DNA from: CAYSRC01 sp964446385
GTDB taxonomy: Bacteria; Bacillota; Clostridia; Oscillospirales; Ruminococcaceae
Length of the DNA stretch: 64,000 bases
Direction: 5' to 3'
Assembly (NCBI GenBank): GCA_964446385.1
Contig: CAYUOH010000004.1
Location: forward strand, 79,504 to 143,503
The first letter of the stretch is position 1. Every line of letters starts with the position of its first letter. The position numbers were made by a program, and so were the translations under genes. Below are positions 19,601-26,685 of the stretch, in pieces. The notes under the pieces are model-generated. The model saw nothing but the letters and a program-made list of their open reading frames with translations. It was not told where the DNA came from and ran no database searches.

Positions 19601-20163
19601 AAAATACGGCGCTGTTCATCTATGCCGTGATCCTGAAGCTCGATATAGAAATCATCACCGAAAAGACCGCGATAGAAATCCGCAATGCTTAAGGCCTCAT
19701 CATAATCCCCCGCCAGAAGAGCAGAAGAAACCTCGCCAGAAAGGCAGGCGGAAAGACAGACCAGACCCTCGTGGTACTCTCTCAGAAGCTCTTTGTCGAC
19801 ACGGGGCTTTATATAAAAACCCTCTTCATTGGCACGAGAAACCATTTTAATTAGGTTCCGGTAACCTGTTTCATTCTTACAGAGAAGAATAAGGTGATAC
19901 AGATGGGAATCAATCCTGTGTTCCTTGTCAAAACGAGTACGGGGCGCGACATATACCTCGCAGCCGATAATGGGTTTAATACCTTTTAATTTTGCGTATT
20001 TATAAAAATCGACACATCCGTACATTACACCGTGATCGGTAATGGCAACGGCGTTCATGCCGAGCTTCGCTACATGATCAACCAGCTCTTCAAGCTTGCA
20101 AGCGCCGTCAAGAAGGCTGTATTCGGTATGTACGTGAAGATGAACGAATGAACTGTTATCCAT
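16663..20163 (-). CDS. dnaE: DNA polymerase III alpha subunit (DnaE)
   Basis: Replicative polymerase of the DnaE1 type, 1166 residues. An N-terminal PHP domain starts at HLHVHTEYSLLDG. The catalytic palm has PDFDIDF with two metal-binding Asp, and GPGRGSGAGS is present. The finger region has the YRPGPMD segment. A helix-hairpin-helix and a C-terminal OB domain (VVRGRISVKEDD) follow. I chose the ATG at 20163, with GGGGGAAAG upstream, over longer in-frame starts inside whiA; it overlaps the whiA end by 8 bp. Low-GC Firmicutes also carry PolC, which is not in this window. Confidence 0.97.
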   Translation of the reverse strand: MDNSSFVHLHVHTEYSLLDGACKLEELVDHVAKLGMNAVAITDHGVMYGCVDFYKYAKLKGIKPIIGCEVYVAPRTRFDKEHRIDSHLYHLILLCKNETGYRNLIKMVSRANEEGFYIKPRVDKELLREYHEGLVCLSACLSGEVSSALLAGDYDEALSIADFYRGLFGDDFYIELQDHGIDEQRRILPLLVKLAKELNIPIVATNDCHYLTRADSMTQRAVLCIQTNTTIDDDNAMGFETDEFYVKSSSEMSELFKYAPEAISNTCVIADKCDFNFEFGVTKIPLFTTPDGSDNRTFFINLCREGFTERYGDNPPSEYSDRLEYEMSVIEKMGYIDYFLIVWDFIHYAKSQGIPVGPGRGSGAGSICAYSLGITGIDPMKYNLLFERFLNPERVSMPDFDIDFCYERRPEVIEYVNRKYTPSHVAQIITFGTMAARLAVRDIGRVLNMPYQAVDRVAKLIPQGPSVTITKAIETVQELKTLYETDNDVVRLIDLAEKVEGMPRHASTHAAGVVITRDEVSDYVPLHSNDGQMVTQYSMTTLEELGLLKMDFLGLRTLTVIRDCEKEIQNTDTYFSADDIPTDDPEVYKMLSSGNTEGVFQFESGGMKNVIMGLGPTHLEDLIAVISLYRPGPMDSIPTYIENSKNPGHITYKHPLLEEILGVTNGCIVYQEQVMQIFRSLAGFSYGQADLVRRAMSKKKKDVMEEEGRIFVYGSDAPGKVCSGCLKRGISEDVANSIYADMANFASYAFNKSHAACYAYVSYQTAYLKCHYPAQFMAALLTSVRENTDKVIEYITECRALRITVLPPDVNISRNGFTTDGHIIRFGLLAVKSVGRNFVNDITTEREKNGPFTSFTDFCKRMVTRDMNKRALENLILCGAFDAIGPNRRSMVNAIEPVIKSISEDSRSNIEGQMDLFSDISSGSGREYAIETLEEFPLSEILLKEKELTGIYLSGHPLDKYLEMTSDCHFDNIIAYFGEDGMSYDGKSATFLVSVGAVRTKLTKSNSMMAFITAEDMTGSMELIVFASTYEKFAPLLMENSIVVVRGRISVKEDDPAKLIVQDFIKPEDYYVSRLAGRPVREHINNSVTSDLQYNKIYVKIDSRENPVLDRIYGLLGIYSGTIPVQVYFSDTNENVRLPSRYWVEKSNKLISELRELIGSESVVCK

Positions 20164-21070
20164 TGCTTTCCCCCAGAGTAATTGCGGCGGCAAGAGCCCT
20201 TAACTTGCGGAAACGGTGGTTTGCACAGGACTTGGATATAGGAGGATCTATCATATTGCCGATTTCCTCAATCGAAAGCTCAGGGTATTCGATACGAGCG
20301 TCAGAAATAGCCAAAAGCTCTGAACTGAGATAATCACGACCATATGTATTATAAATGCGGTTGATTGCGGCGATATCTTTCTCGCTTGATTTGACAATTT
20401 TATCGATATTGGCACTTTCGCAGTTGGTTCTGCGGTTGACCGAATTGCGGATATCCTTGATGATCTTTTCGTTCATAAGCTCAAGCGCAGAATGCTGAGC
20501 ACCGATATATGTCAGAAGATCCTCTATCCGTTCGCTGTCCTTAAAATAAAGAACACGGGAATATCCGCGATTGATTTCCTTTGGGGAAAAGCCGTTTTCC
20601 TCAAGAAGTTCCTTAAGATCAGACATCATTACACGGTGATGAGAAATAAATTCCATATGGTATCCGCTTTTAGGGGTACCCACAGAACCGCCGCCCAAGA
20701 AACAACCGGCAATAAAGGATGGTATACAGCGGTCGCACATGAAGTTGTCACGTTTGATCCCGAGAGAATATTCGGAACCTGTGTATCCGAAATCAAAAAA
20801 CAGACGGTCAATAGCGTCAGTGTTCTCTATCTTTAGCTGGTATTCTTTTGACTTATGTCTTTTCTCTATTAAAATGGGATTAATGCCGAATTCTAGTAAA
20901 CACTGCTCGGCGAAATCTATAATAAATCCGTATTCGCTGGACATCTGTATCATTCTGCTGTCAAAACGCCGTGCGAAAAGCAGCATGCCATACAAAGAAG
21001 AAGCGCCGCAGCATGAAGAAGTGACGCCCTTGTTGCATATATCCAGTTTACAGTCTCCGCAAAAACTCAT
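20156..21070 (-). CDS. whiA: WhiA, LAGLIDADG-like DNA-binding regulator
   Basis: WhiA is a conserved Gram-positive protein linked to cell division and sporulation control. The 304-residue protein has an N-terminal degenerate homing-endonuclease-like domain (CCGASSLYGML, then FIAGCFLGGGSV) and a C-terminal helix-turn-helix (SIEEIGNMIDPPISKSCANHR). The ATG at 21070 overlaps the rapZ stop as ATGA; an in-frame TTG two codons upstream is less likely. In Bacillus and most Clostridia yvcK lies between rapZ and whiA; here it is absent. Confidence 0.95.
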   Translation of the reverse strand: MSFCGDCKLDICNKGVTSSCCGASSLYGMLLFARRFDSRMIQMSSEYGFIIDFAEQCLLEFGINPILIEKRHKSKEYQLKIENTDAIDRLFFDFGYTGSEYSLGIKRDNFMCDRCIPSFIAGCFLGGGSVGTPKSGYHMEFISHHRVMMSDLKELLEENGFSPKEINRGYSRVLYFKDSERIEDLLTYIGAQHSALELMNEKIIKDIRNSVNRRTNCESANIDKIVKSSEKDIAAINRIYNTYGRDYLSSELLAISDARIEYPELSIEEIGNMIDPPISKSCANHRFRKLRALAAAITLGESNG

Positions 21071-21933
21071 GACCAATATGCCTTATTCAGATCTCTGTGT
21101 GTAATACTGCTATTGTAACCGGTTGATTTGATATGTTCATGAAGACGTGCCGTGACGGCAACCGAACGGTGACGGCCTCCCGTGCATCCTACAGCGATTA
21201 CAAGGCGGCTTTTACCTTCTTTATGATACTGTGGAATAAGAAAATCAAGAAGTCCGAACAGTCGGGTTGTAAACTCGTTCGATTCGGGGAAATCGAAAAC
21301 GTAATCCGAAACAATATTGTCAAGACCGCTCTTGTCCTTCATCTCATCGATATAATACGGATTGGGAAGGAAGCGGACATCGAAAACAAGATCGGCATCG
21401 GAAGGAATTCCGTGCTTGTAGCCGAAGGATACGCACTGGATGAACATCGCGTCATTCTTGTTTTCAAGGAAAACGTTCGAAACGGTTTCCTTGAGCTGAG
21501 CGTTAATAAGAAAAGTAGTGTCAATAATATAATCTGAAATATCCCTTATGGGATAAAGAAGAGTGCGCTCGTATGCAATGGCGTCGGAAACTGTTTTTAC
21601 TGAGGGTGAAAGAAGAGGGTGCTTGCGACGTGTGGCACTGTACCGTTTGGCGAGCTCATCGTCGGTTGCGTCAAGAAATAGTATTTTCAGGGTAAGGTCC
21701 CTTTTTCGGAGCTCGTTAACAGCACCAAGAAAACCATTGAAGAATTCACCTGAACGTACATCGGTAACCAGAGCAATTTTCTGATACTGCCCCGCTTTTT
21801 CAACAAGCTCGACAAAAGGCACCATTAAGAGAGGGGGCATGTTGTCTATGCAGTAATAACCTATGTCCTCAAGCACGTTTACAGTCTGCGTTTTGCCCGC
21901 ACCGGACATACCGGTGATAATAACAAGCTCCAT
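21067..21933 (-). CDS. rapZ: RapZ/YvcJ nucleotide-binding adaptor
   Basis: P-loop protein that binds nucleotides; in Enterobacteria RapZ directs RNase E to the GlmZ RNA, while the Firmicutes homologue YvcJ has a less defined role. The 288 residues include Walker A GMSGAGKT (8-15), the DVRSGEF block, and the C-terminal GCTGGRHRSVAV with conserved His and Arg. AAGGAG precedes the ATG. It lies between murB (10 bp) and whiA (4-bp overlap). Confidence 0.95.
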   Translation of the reverse strand: MELVIITGMSGAGKTQTVNVLEDIGYYCIDNMPPLLMVPFVELVEKAGQYQKIALVTDVRSGEFFNGFLGAVNELRKRDLTLKILFLDATDDELAKRYSATRRKHPLLSPSVKTVSDAIAYERTLLYPIRDISDYIIDTTFLINAQLKETVSNVFLENKNDAMFIQCVSFGYKHGIPSDADLVFDVRFLPNPYYIDEMKDKSGLDNIVSDYVFDFPESNEFTTRLFGLLDFLIPQYHKEGKSRLVIAVGCTGGRHRSVAVTARLHEHIKSTGYNSSITHRDLNKAYWS

Positions 21934-21943
21934 AAAAGCTCCT

Positions 21944-22852
21944 TTATTTAAGGAATATTACTTCCGGAGAAAGTTCGTAGCCGGTCTTTCCCTTTACAAT
22001 TCTTTGAACGTCAGAAATAATATTAAATATATCGTGTGATGTAGCGTTATTGTAGTTGATTACAAAACCGGCGTGCTTTTCACTTACCATAGCGCCGCCG
22101 ACCGAATAACCCTTAAGTCCACACTGATCAATAAGAGCGGATGCGTATGCGCCTTCAGGACGCTTGAATGTGCTTCCGCAGCTTGGGTATTCGAGAGGTT
22201 GCTTATCCTTTCGACGTCCGATAAAACAATCCATTTTTGCACGGATGTCATCCTGAGTGCCGGCAACCAGATTGAATACAGCTTCAGTAATAATATATTC
22301 CGGATGATTTGTAAAACGGGAATGCCTGTACCCAAAATCACACTTAGAATTTGAGATAAGGCAGGTTTCGCCTGTCTCAGAGTTAATACATTTAACGTAA
22401 GAGAGAACGTCTTTTATTTCTCCGTCATACGCTCCGGCGTTCATAAATACTGCACCCCCGACCGAGCCCGGAATACCGTAAGCAAACTCGAGACCGGAAA
22501 GGCAAGATTCGCGTGCTGTTTCGCAAAGTTTTGCAAGAGTAACACCCGCACCAGCTGTAATGGTATAATCCTTTACAGATATATTGCCAAATCCTCGGTC
22601 AGTCCGAATTATCGCACCGCGGTATCCTTCGTCAAGAGCAAGAACATTGGAGCCCTTACCAAGGACAAAAAAGTTAATACCTTTTGCTTTCAGAAGAGAT
22701 AGAGCTTCGATCAGACGTGATGAATCCTCAGGAGACAGCACCAAGTCAGCGGGGCCTCCGGTTCGGAATCCGGTAAGAGTCGAAAGCGGAACGTCGAATG
22801 AAGCGTAGGTCTTTCGCGCAAATACACTGTACTTTTCATTTGCCGTAATCAT
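21944..22852 (-). CDS. murB: UDP-N-acetylenolpyruvoylglucosamine reductase
   Basis: Reduces the enolpyruvyl group to lactyl, giving UDP-MurNAc, the second committed step of peptidoglycan synthesis; FAD and NADPH dependent. The 302 residues show the FAD-binding GKGSNVLA, YGIPGSVGGAVFMNAGAY, the catalytic Ser in YPSCGSTFKRP, and the late Glu in LSPEVIFLK. The form is type II (short), as usual in Firmicutes. It is cotranscribed with hprK 12 bp upstream. Confidence 0.96.
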   Translation of the reverse strand: MITANEKYSVFARKTYASFDVPLSTLTGFRTGGPADLVLSPEDSSRLIEALSLLKAKGINFFVLGKGSNVLALDEGYRGAIIRTDRGFGNISVKDYTITAGAGVTLAKLCETARESCLSGLEFAYGIPGSVGGAVFMNAGAYDGEIKDVLSYVKCINSETGETCLISNSKCDFGYRHSRFTNHPEYIITEAVFNLVAGTQDDIRAKMDCFIGRRKDKQPLEYPSCGSTFKRPEGAYASALIDQCGLKGYSVGGAMVSEKHAGFVINYNNATSHDIFNIISDVQRIVKGKTGYELSPEVIFLK

Positions 22853-22864
22853 AATTATTATTCC

Positions 22865-23782
22865 TTAATTAAGGCCGAGCTTTTCAAGTATATCACCCGC
22901 AGGGTTGTAGCCCAGCTTTTTCATGTGGTGAGTCATGGCGGCAACCTCGATAATTACGGCTAAGTTTCGGCCGGGACTTACGGGGATGGTAACACACGGA
23001 ACTTTCAAGCCGAGAATATCTTCGGCAAGCTCCTCATCTCCGATTACACTGTATGAAATTCCTTCACGCCAGCGCTCAAGATGAACGACGAGACTTATCT
23101 GTTCAGTGGCCTTTACGGCGGTAATACCGAACACACGTCGGACATTTATAATACCGAGCCCCCTGAGTTCAATATAATGGGCTATATTAGCAGGTGCGGA
23201 TCCAACAATGGTTTTATTGGATACACGTCTAAGATCTACAGAATCATCAGCCACAAGGGTATGCCCCCGCTTAATCAACTCCATAGCGGTTTCGCTTTTA
23301 CCGATTCCACTTTCGCCGGTAATAAGAACACCCTCGCCATATATTTCAACAAGAACACCGTGCATACTAGTACGTGGGGCAAGCTCAACATTCAGATAAC
23401 TTATCGCGGCGGAAGTGAAGTTTGATGTAGTTTCGTATGTGCGCAAGAAAGGAATGCTGTATTTTGCAGCTGCGTCCATCATCTCGGGGTAAATAGCAAG
23501 GCCTCGGGAAACGACAACAGCGGAAGGATTAAGAGAAAACAGAAGATCAATAACCTCGGCGCGTCTTTCAGGGGTAAGAGTATCTATATACGCCATCTCA
23601 ACCTTGCCGCAGATTTGGATGCGTCTGTTGTCGAAGAAATCTGTAAAACCGGCGGATAAAAGAAGAGATGGGCGGTTAATATCGGTTGAATAAATTTTGT
23701 AGTTTTCACCATCTTCGGGAAGATATAAAACCTCCAGATTGAATTCCTTGATAATCTGACTTATGGTTACACTATATTCCAT
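22865..23782 (-). CDS. hprK: HPr kinase/phosphorylase
   Basis: Phosphorylates HPr on Ser46 and reverses this, linking glycolytic state to carbon catabolite control in Gram-positives. The 305-residue protein has His141, Walker A GESGIGKS (156-163), VADDSVDLRR, and the HprK signature ELRGLGIINVRRVFG. It is first of the hprK-murB-rapZ-whiA-dnaE-pfkA-ligA run, downstream of a near-consensus promoter. The substrate HPr (ptsH or crh), which is often near, is not found anywhere in the window. Confidence 0.97.
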   Translation of the reverse strand: MEYSVTISQIIKEFNLEVLYLPEDGENYKIYSTDINRPSLLLSAGFTDFFDNRRIQICGKVEMAYIDTLTPERRAEVIDLLFSLNPSAVVVSRGLAIYPEMMDAAAKYSIPFLRTYETTSNFTSAAISYLNVELAPRTSMHGVLVEIYGEGVLITGESGIGKSETAMELIKRGHTLVADDSVDLRRVSNKTIVGSAPANIAHYIELRGLGIINVRRVFGITAVKATEQISLVVHLERWREGISYSVIGDEELAEDILGLKVPCVTIPVSPGRNLAVIIEVAAMTHHMKKLGYNPAGDILEKLGLN

Positions 23783-23806
23783 AACTTTACCCCTCTTTCA
23801 ATCATA

Positions 23807-23835
23807 ATTATATAATAGCCAGCGTACAGTATCAA
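23807..23835 (-). promoter_or_regulatory. Promoter of the hprK-to-ligA run
   Basis: Minus strand: -35 TTGATA, 17-bp spacer, -10 TATAAT, 25 bp before the hprK ATG. It is the clearest promoter ahead of this seven-gene run. Confidence 0.82.
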
Positions 23836-23840
23836 TCATT

Positions 23841-23882
23841 ATAAAAGGTCCCCCATACCGTTTTGAAACAGCATAAGGGGCC
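23841..23882 (-). terminator. Probable terminator after nrdR
   Basis: On the minus strand GGCCCC pairs with the GGGGGACC side through an imperfect stem with an inner GTTT/AAAC pair, followed by TTTTAT. It separates nrdR from the hprK promoter. Confidence 0.7.
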
Positions 23883-23900
23883 AGAAATAAATAATGAAGA

Positions 23901-24347
23901 TTAGTTTTTTAAAATGGTTTCGATTTCGTGCATGAAAGTCGTGATATCCTTGAACTCACGGTATACAGATGCAAAACGCACATAGGCGACCTCGTCGATT
24001 TCCTTGAGCTCCTTCATAACGGCCTCACCTATATCATATGATGATACTTCACGCTCGAGTCGGTTCATAAGGTCCTGTTCGATATTGTCGGCGGCGGCGT
24101 CCAGACGGGACATTTCTATAGGCCGTTTTTCACATGCTCGGAGCATTCCGCGCATCAGTTTTTCACGGCTGTACATCTCACGCGACCCGTCGCGTTTTAC
24201 AACCATCAGAGGTGCAGTTTCTACCATCTCGTATGTAGTGAAACGTTTGCCGCAACTTAGACATTCACGGCGTCGGCGGATACGATCCTCCGACGGGCGT
24301 GAATCGTTTACCTTTGATTCTTCATGACCGCAATACGGACACTTCAT
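23901..24347 (-). CDS. nrdR: NrdR ribonucleotide reductase repressor
   Basis: Zinc-finger and ATP-cone repressor of ribonucleotide reductase genes. The 148 residues begin with CPYC (Cys3, Cys6), the basic RIRRRREC, and CLSC (Cys29, Cys32), followed by RFTTYE and the ATP-cone VVKRDGSREMYSREK. I chose the ATG at 24347: it has GGAGG 5 bp upstream, while the in-frame TTG at 24359 overlaps that ribosome site. No nrd genes are in the window, so its targets lie elsewhere. Confidence 0.96.
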   Translation of the reverse strand: MKCPYCGHEESKVNDSRPSEDRIRRRRECLSCGKRFTTYEMVETAPLMVVKRDGSREMYSREKLMRGMLRACEKRPIEMSRLDAAADNIEQDLMNRLEREVSSYDIGEAVMKELKEIDEVAYVRFASVYREFKDITTFMHEIETILKN

Positions 24348-24368
24348 GGTTCCCTCCAATAAAAAACT

Positions 24369-25757
24369 TTAAAAACCGTAGGCAGTTCTCGGATAAAGAA
24401 GTACGTCACGGATGTTATTGATACCGGTAACGTACATAATCAGGCGCTCGAAGCCGAGGCCGAATCCGGCATGCTTTGTACTTCCGAATCTACGAAGATC
24501 GAGATAATACTCGTAATCGTCACGGTATAGGCCTAGTTCTTGCATACGTGCAAGCAGTACATCCAGACGCTCTTCACGCTGACTTCCTCCGCAAAGCTCG
24601 CCTACACCGGGAACAAGCATATCGGCGGCGGCAACAGTTTTGCCGTCTTCGTTTACGCGCATATAGAATGATTTAATTTCTTTGGGATAATCAGTTACAA
24701 ACACAGGTTTGTTGTAAACCTGTTCGGTCAGATAGCGTTCGTGTTCGGTTTGGAGATCACTTCCCCACTCTACCGGGTATTCAAATTCGCTGTTGTGCTT
24801 TTCAAGGATTTCAACGGCATCTGTATAAGAAATACGGGCAAAATCGGAACTAACAAGAGCATTGAGACGGTCAAGAAGCCCTTTATCATAGAAGCTATTG
24901 AAAAATGCAAGCTCGTCACTGCATGTTACAAGCAGACGTGCAACAACATTTTTGATCATATCCTCAGCGAGATCCATATAGTCGGTCAGATCAGAAAAGG
25001 CAATTTCGGGCTCGACCATCCAGAATTCGGCAGCGTGACGGGCAGTGTAGGAACGCTCAGCACGGAAAGTGGGACCGAAAGTGTATATTTTCCCGAAAGC
25101 CTGAGCCATTGATTCCCCCTCAAGCTGTCCCGATACAGTAAGATTGGTTTCACGGCCGAAGAAATCCTGGGAATAATCAATCTCCCCGTCTTCGGTAAGA
25201 GGAGGATTCTTAGCGTCCAGAGTGGTAACGCGAAACATCTCGCCAGCACCCTCACAGTCACTTCCCGTGATTAGTGGCGTATGGACGTAAACAAACCCGT
25301 TGCTGTTGAAATAGTTGTGAATGGCAAATGCAGCCTCGCTGCGTACCTTAAATGCTGCCATATATGTGTTCGTACGAGCACGGAGATGCGGAATGGTGCG
25401 CAGGAACTCAAGAGTATGACGCTTTTTCTGAAGCGGATAATTGAGATCACAGGTGCCCTCGATCTCGACGAATGTTGCGTTTATTTCCAGAGGCTGTTTT
25501 GCACCCGGGGTAAGAACAACGATGCCGTTTACTACTAATGCGGTACCCAAAGGTGAATTGGCAATTTCTTTGAAATTGTCAAGCTTGGTGGCTTCGACAA
25601 TTATTTGAAGATTTTTGAAACAGCTGCCGTCGTTTAGCTCGATAAATCCTATGTTTTTACTTTCGCGGGAGGTTTTAACCCAACCCGCAACAACAACTGA
25701 TTCACCGTCGGCGACAGTACCTTCGGAAAAAAAATTTACTATTTCAGTACGTTTCAT
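24369..25757 (-). CDS. asnS: Asparaginyl-tRNA synthetase
   Basis: Class IIb aminoacyl-tRNA synthetase that charges tRNA-Asn. The 462-residue protein has an N-terminal OB fold for anticodon binding, motif 2 (TFRAERSYTARHAAEFWMVEPE region) and motif 3 (GFGLGFERL). AsnRS rather than AspRS is indicated by the absence of the bacterial GAD insert and by the closing YPRTAYGF. AGAGG precedes the ATG. nrdR follows after 22 bp, so both may share a transcript. I saw no T-box leader in the 130 bp upstream. Confidence 0.96.
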   Translation of the reverse strand: MKRTEIVNFFSEGTVADGESVVVAGWVKTSRESKNIGFIELNDGSCFKNLQIIVEATKLDNFKEIANSPLGTALVVNGIVVLTPGAKQPLEINATFVEIEGTCDLNYPLQKKRHTLEFLRTIPHLRARTNTYMAAFKVRSEAAFAIHNYFNSNGFVYVHTPLITGSDCEGAGEMFRVTTLDAKNPPLTEDGEIDYSQDFFGRETNLTVSGQLEGESMAQAFGKIYTFGPTFRAERSYTARHAAEFWMVEPEIAFSDLTDYMDLAEDMIKNVVARLLVTCSDELAFFNSFYDKGLLDRLNALVSSDFARISYTDAVEILEKHNSEFEYPVEWGSDLQTEHERYLTEQVYNKPVFVTDYPKEIKSFYMRVNEDGKTVAAADMLVPGVGELCGGSQREERLDVLLARMQELGLYRDDYEYYLDLRRFGSTKHAGFGLGFERLIMYVTGINNIRDVLLYPRTAYGF

Positions 25758-25784
25758 AAATGACCTCTTAAAGCTGTTTGGGTT

Positions 25785-25813
25785 ATTATAATACTAACAT
25801 CTGTTTTCAACAA
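25785..25813 (-). promoter_or_regulatory. Promoter of asnS-nrdR
   Basis: Minus strand: -35 TTGTTG, 17-bp spacer, -10 TATAAT, about 28 bp before the asnS ATG. It lies back to back with the tRNA-Ser promoter, only 7 bp between the two -35 boxes. Confidence 0.7.
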
Positions 25814-25820
25814 GTTTATA

Positions 25821-25852
25821 TTGACTTTTATTTTGAATTATATTAATATAAT
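25821..25852 (+). promoter_or_regulatory. Promoter of tRNA-Ser
   Basis: -35 TTGACT at 25821-25826, a -10 candidate TAATAT at 17 bp (25844-25849) overlapped by TATAAT at 20 bp (25847-25852). The layout is the same as upstream of tRNA-Thr. Confidence 0.6.
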
Positions 25853-25890
25853 CAAGCTGTTTTTATGTAGATTTCACAACTTGCCAACAT

Positions 25891-25982
25891 GGAGATGTCG
25901 CCTAGTTTGGTCGAGGGCGCACGATTGGAAATCGTGTAAACCTTAACGGGTTTCGAGAGTTCGAATCTCTCCATCTCCGCCA
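25891..25982 (+). tRNA. tRNA-Ser (anticodon GGA), CCA encoded
   Basis: Acceptor GGAGATG pairs with CATCTCC; anticodon stem CACGA/TCGTG with loop TTGGAAA gives anticodon GGA (reads TCC and TCT); a long class II variable arm (AAACC-TTAAC-GGGTT) is present; T loop TTCGAAT; discriminator G; encoded CCA. The long arm and G73 are serine hallmarks. Confidence 0.96.
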
Positions 25983-25987
25983 AAAAA

Positions 25988-26024
25988 CACTCAAGTATTG
26001 ATACAATGCTTGGGTGCTTTTTTT
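25988..26024 (+). terminator. Terminator after tRNA-Ser
   Basis: A 13-bp stem (CACTCAAGTATTG with CAATGCTTGGGTG, including G-T pairs), 3-nt loop and seven T. Confidence 0.9.
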
Positions 26025-26602
26025 GCGAGAAAAGCCTTGGTTGTGGGATTTTCATAGTTCCGGGCTATAATAATTAAATATGAAGAGACGGGTTCTATAG
26101 CGATTGAAGTCAATTCCGGGTGTTGTCTCTGATGCCGATTCAAAGCTATCAATGAATTTATGTGTAATCGTTTAATAGTAGTTTGGGGCATTAATAATCT
26201 GTCACCCCTAAAAAATGGACAGGTCAAAAGGTACAAACGCTTATTTTGCGGACACAGAAAAGGTGTGAAATCCAGAGATGCGGACAAAGGAAAGGTTAGC
26301 TTTGAGAAGAGTGTGGGAGAAGTAGTATTGACTTACATCAACAACTGAAATTCCTGGTTATCGCTTTGATTTTCCAAAGCGACAATGTAGGATTCAAGAT
26401 AGACAAAAGCGGCGATCCTCCGCCGTCTGTCACTTCACAAAATCTGTATAGCAGCTCGGGTCGCACTCCTGTGTTGCCATATAGATGCACTCGAAGCATC
26501 GCATATACTGTGATCGTGCTCAATCCACGATGGAACCTAAACTTTCAATATATTCCCAACTCTGGGATACTTCAAAAGACCTCATATAATAGGTAAAACG
26601 AG
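26025..26602. other. Gene-free stretch with short hairpins
   Basis: About 580 bp with no convincing gene. Short open frames on both strands lack ribosome sites and known motifs. Small inverted repeats cluster in 26360-26500: TCGCTTTG/CAAAGCGA at 26361-26382, GCGG/CCGC near 26410, and GATGC/GCATC near 26485-26500. The stretch could be a decayed element, an uncharacterised structured RNA or simply spacer. It separates tRNA-Ser from the ammonium transporter gene. Confidence 0.4.
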
Positions 26603-26635
26603 CAAAGGCCGCAGACATAATATCCGCGGCCTTTG
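26603..26635 (-). terminator. Hairpin after the ammonium transporter gene
   Basis: A perfect 10-bp stem CAAAGGCCGC/GCGGCCTTTG with a 13-nt loop, 51 bp past the amt stop. On the minus strand the tail is GCTCGTTTTAC, a weak T tract, so it is a probable but not textbook terminator. Confidence 0.65.
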
Positions 26636-26685
26636 TCCGTTACAGTGCAAATAATCTGGGGGAGATTGTATCTCTGGTATCAGAT

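Noticed and set aside
25758..25890. T-box leader for asnS
   Set aside because: The gap is short, filled by two back-to-back promoters, and has no T-box sequence or specifier stem.
25891..25982. tRNA-Ser as an integration site for the amt region
   Set aside because: I looked for a second copy of the tRNA 3' end to the right as far as 29.9 kb and saw none; no integrase is present.
25852..26055. Minus-strand frame across tRNA-Ser
   Set aside because: It reads through the tRNA and its terminator, a common false frame.
26199..26224. Sequence resembling the end of an IS3-type insertion sequence (CACCCCTAAAAAATGGAC)
   Set aside because: No transposase frame and no matching second end were found; a short match is not enough.
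26445..26475. Minus-strand GTGCGACC, similar to a group II intron 5' end
   Set aside because: No reverse transcriptase, no domain V and no intron-length body; chance match.
26338..26523. Minus-strand 61-codon open frame
   Set aside because: No ribosome site, and the frame covers the hairpin cluster; better explained as non-coding.
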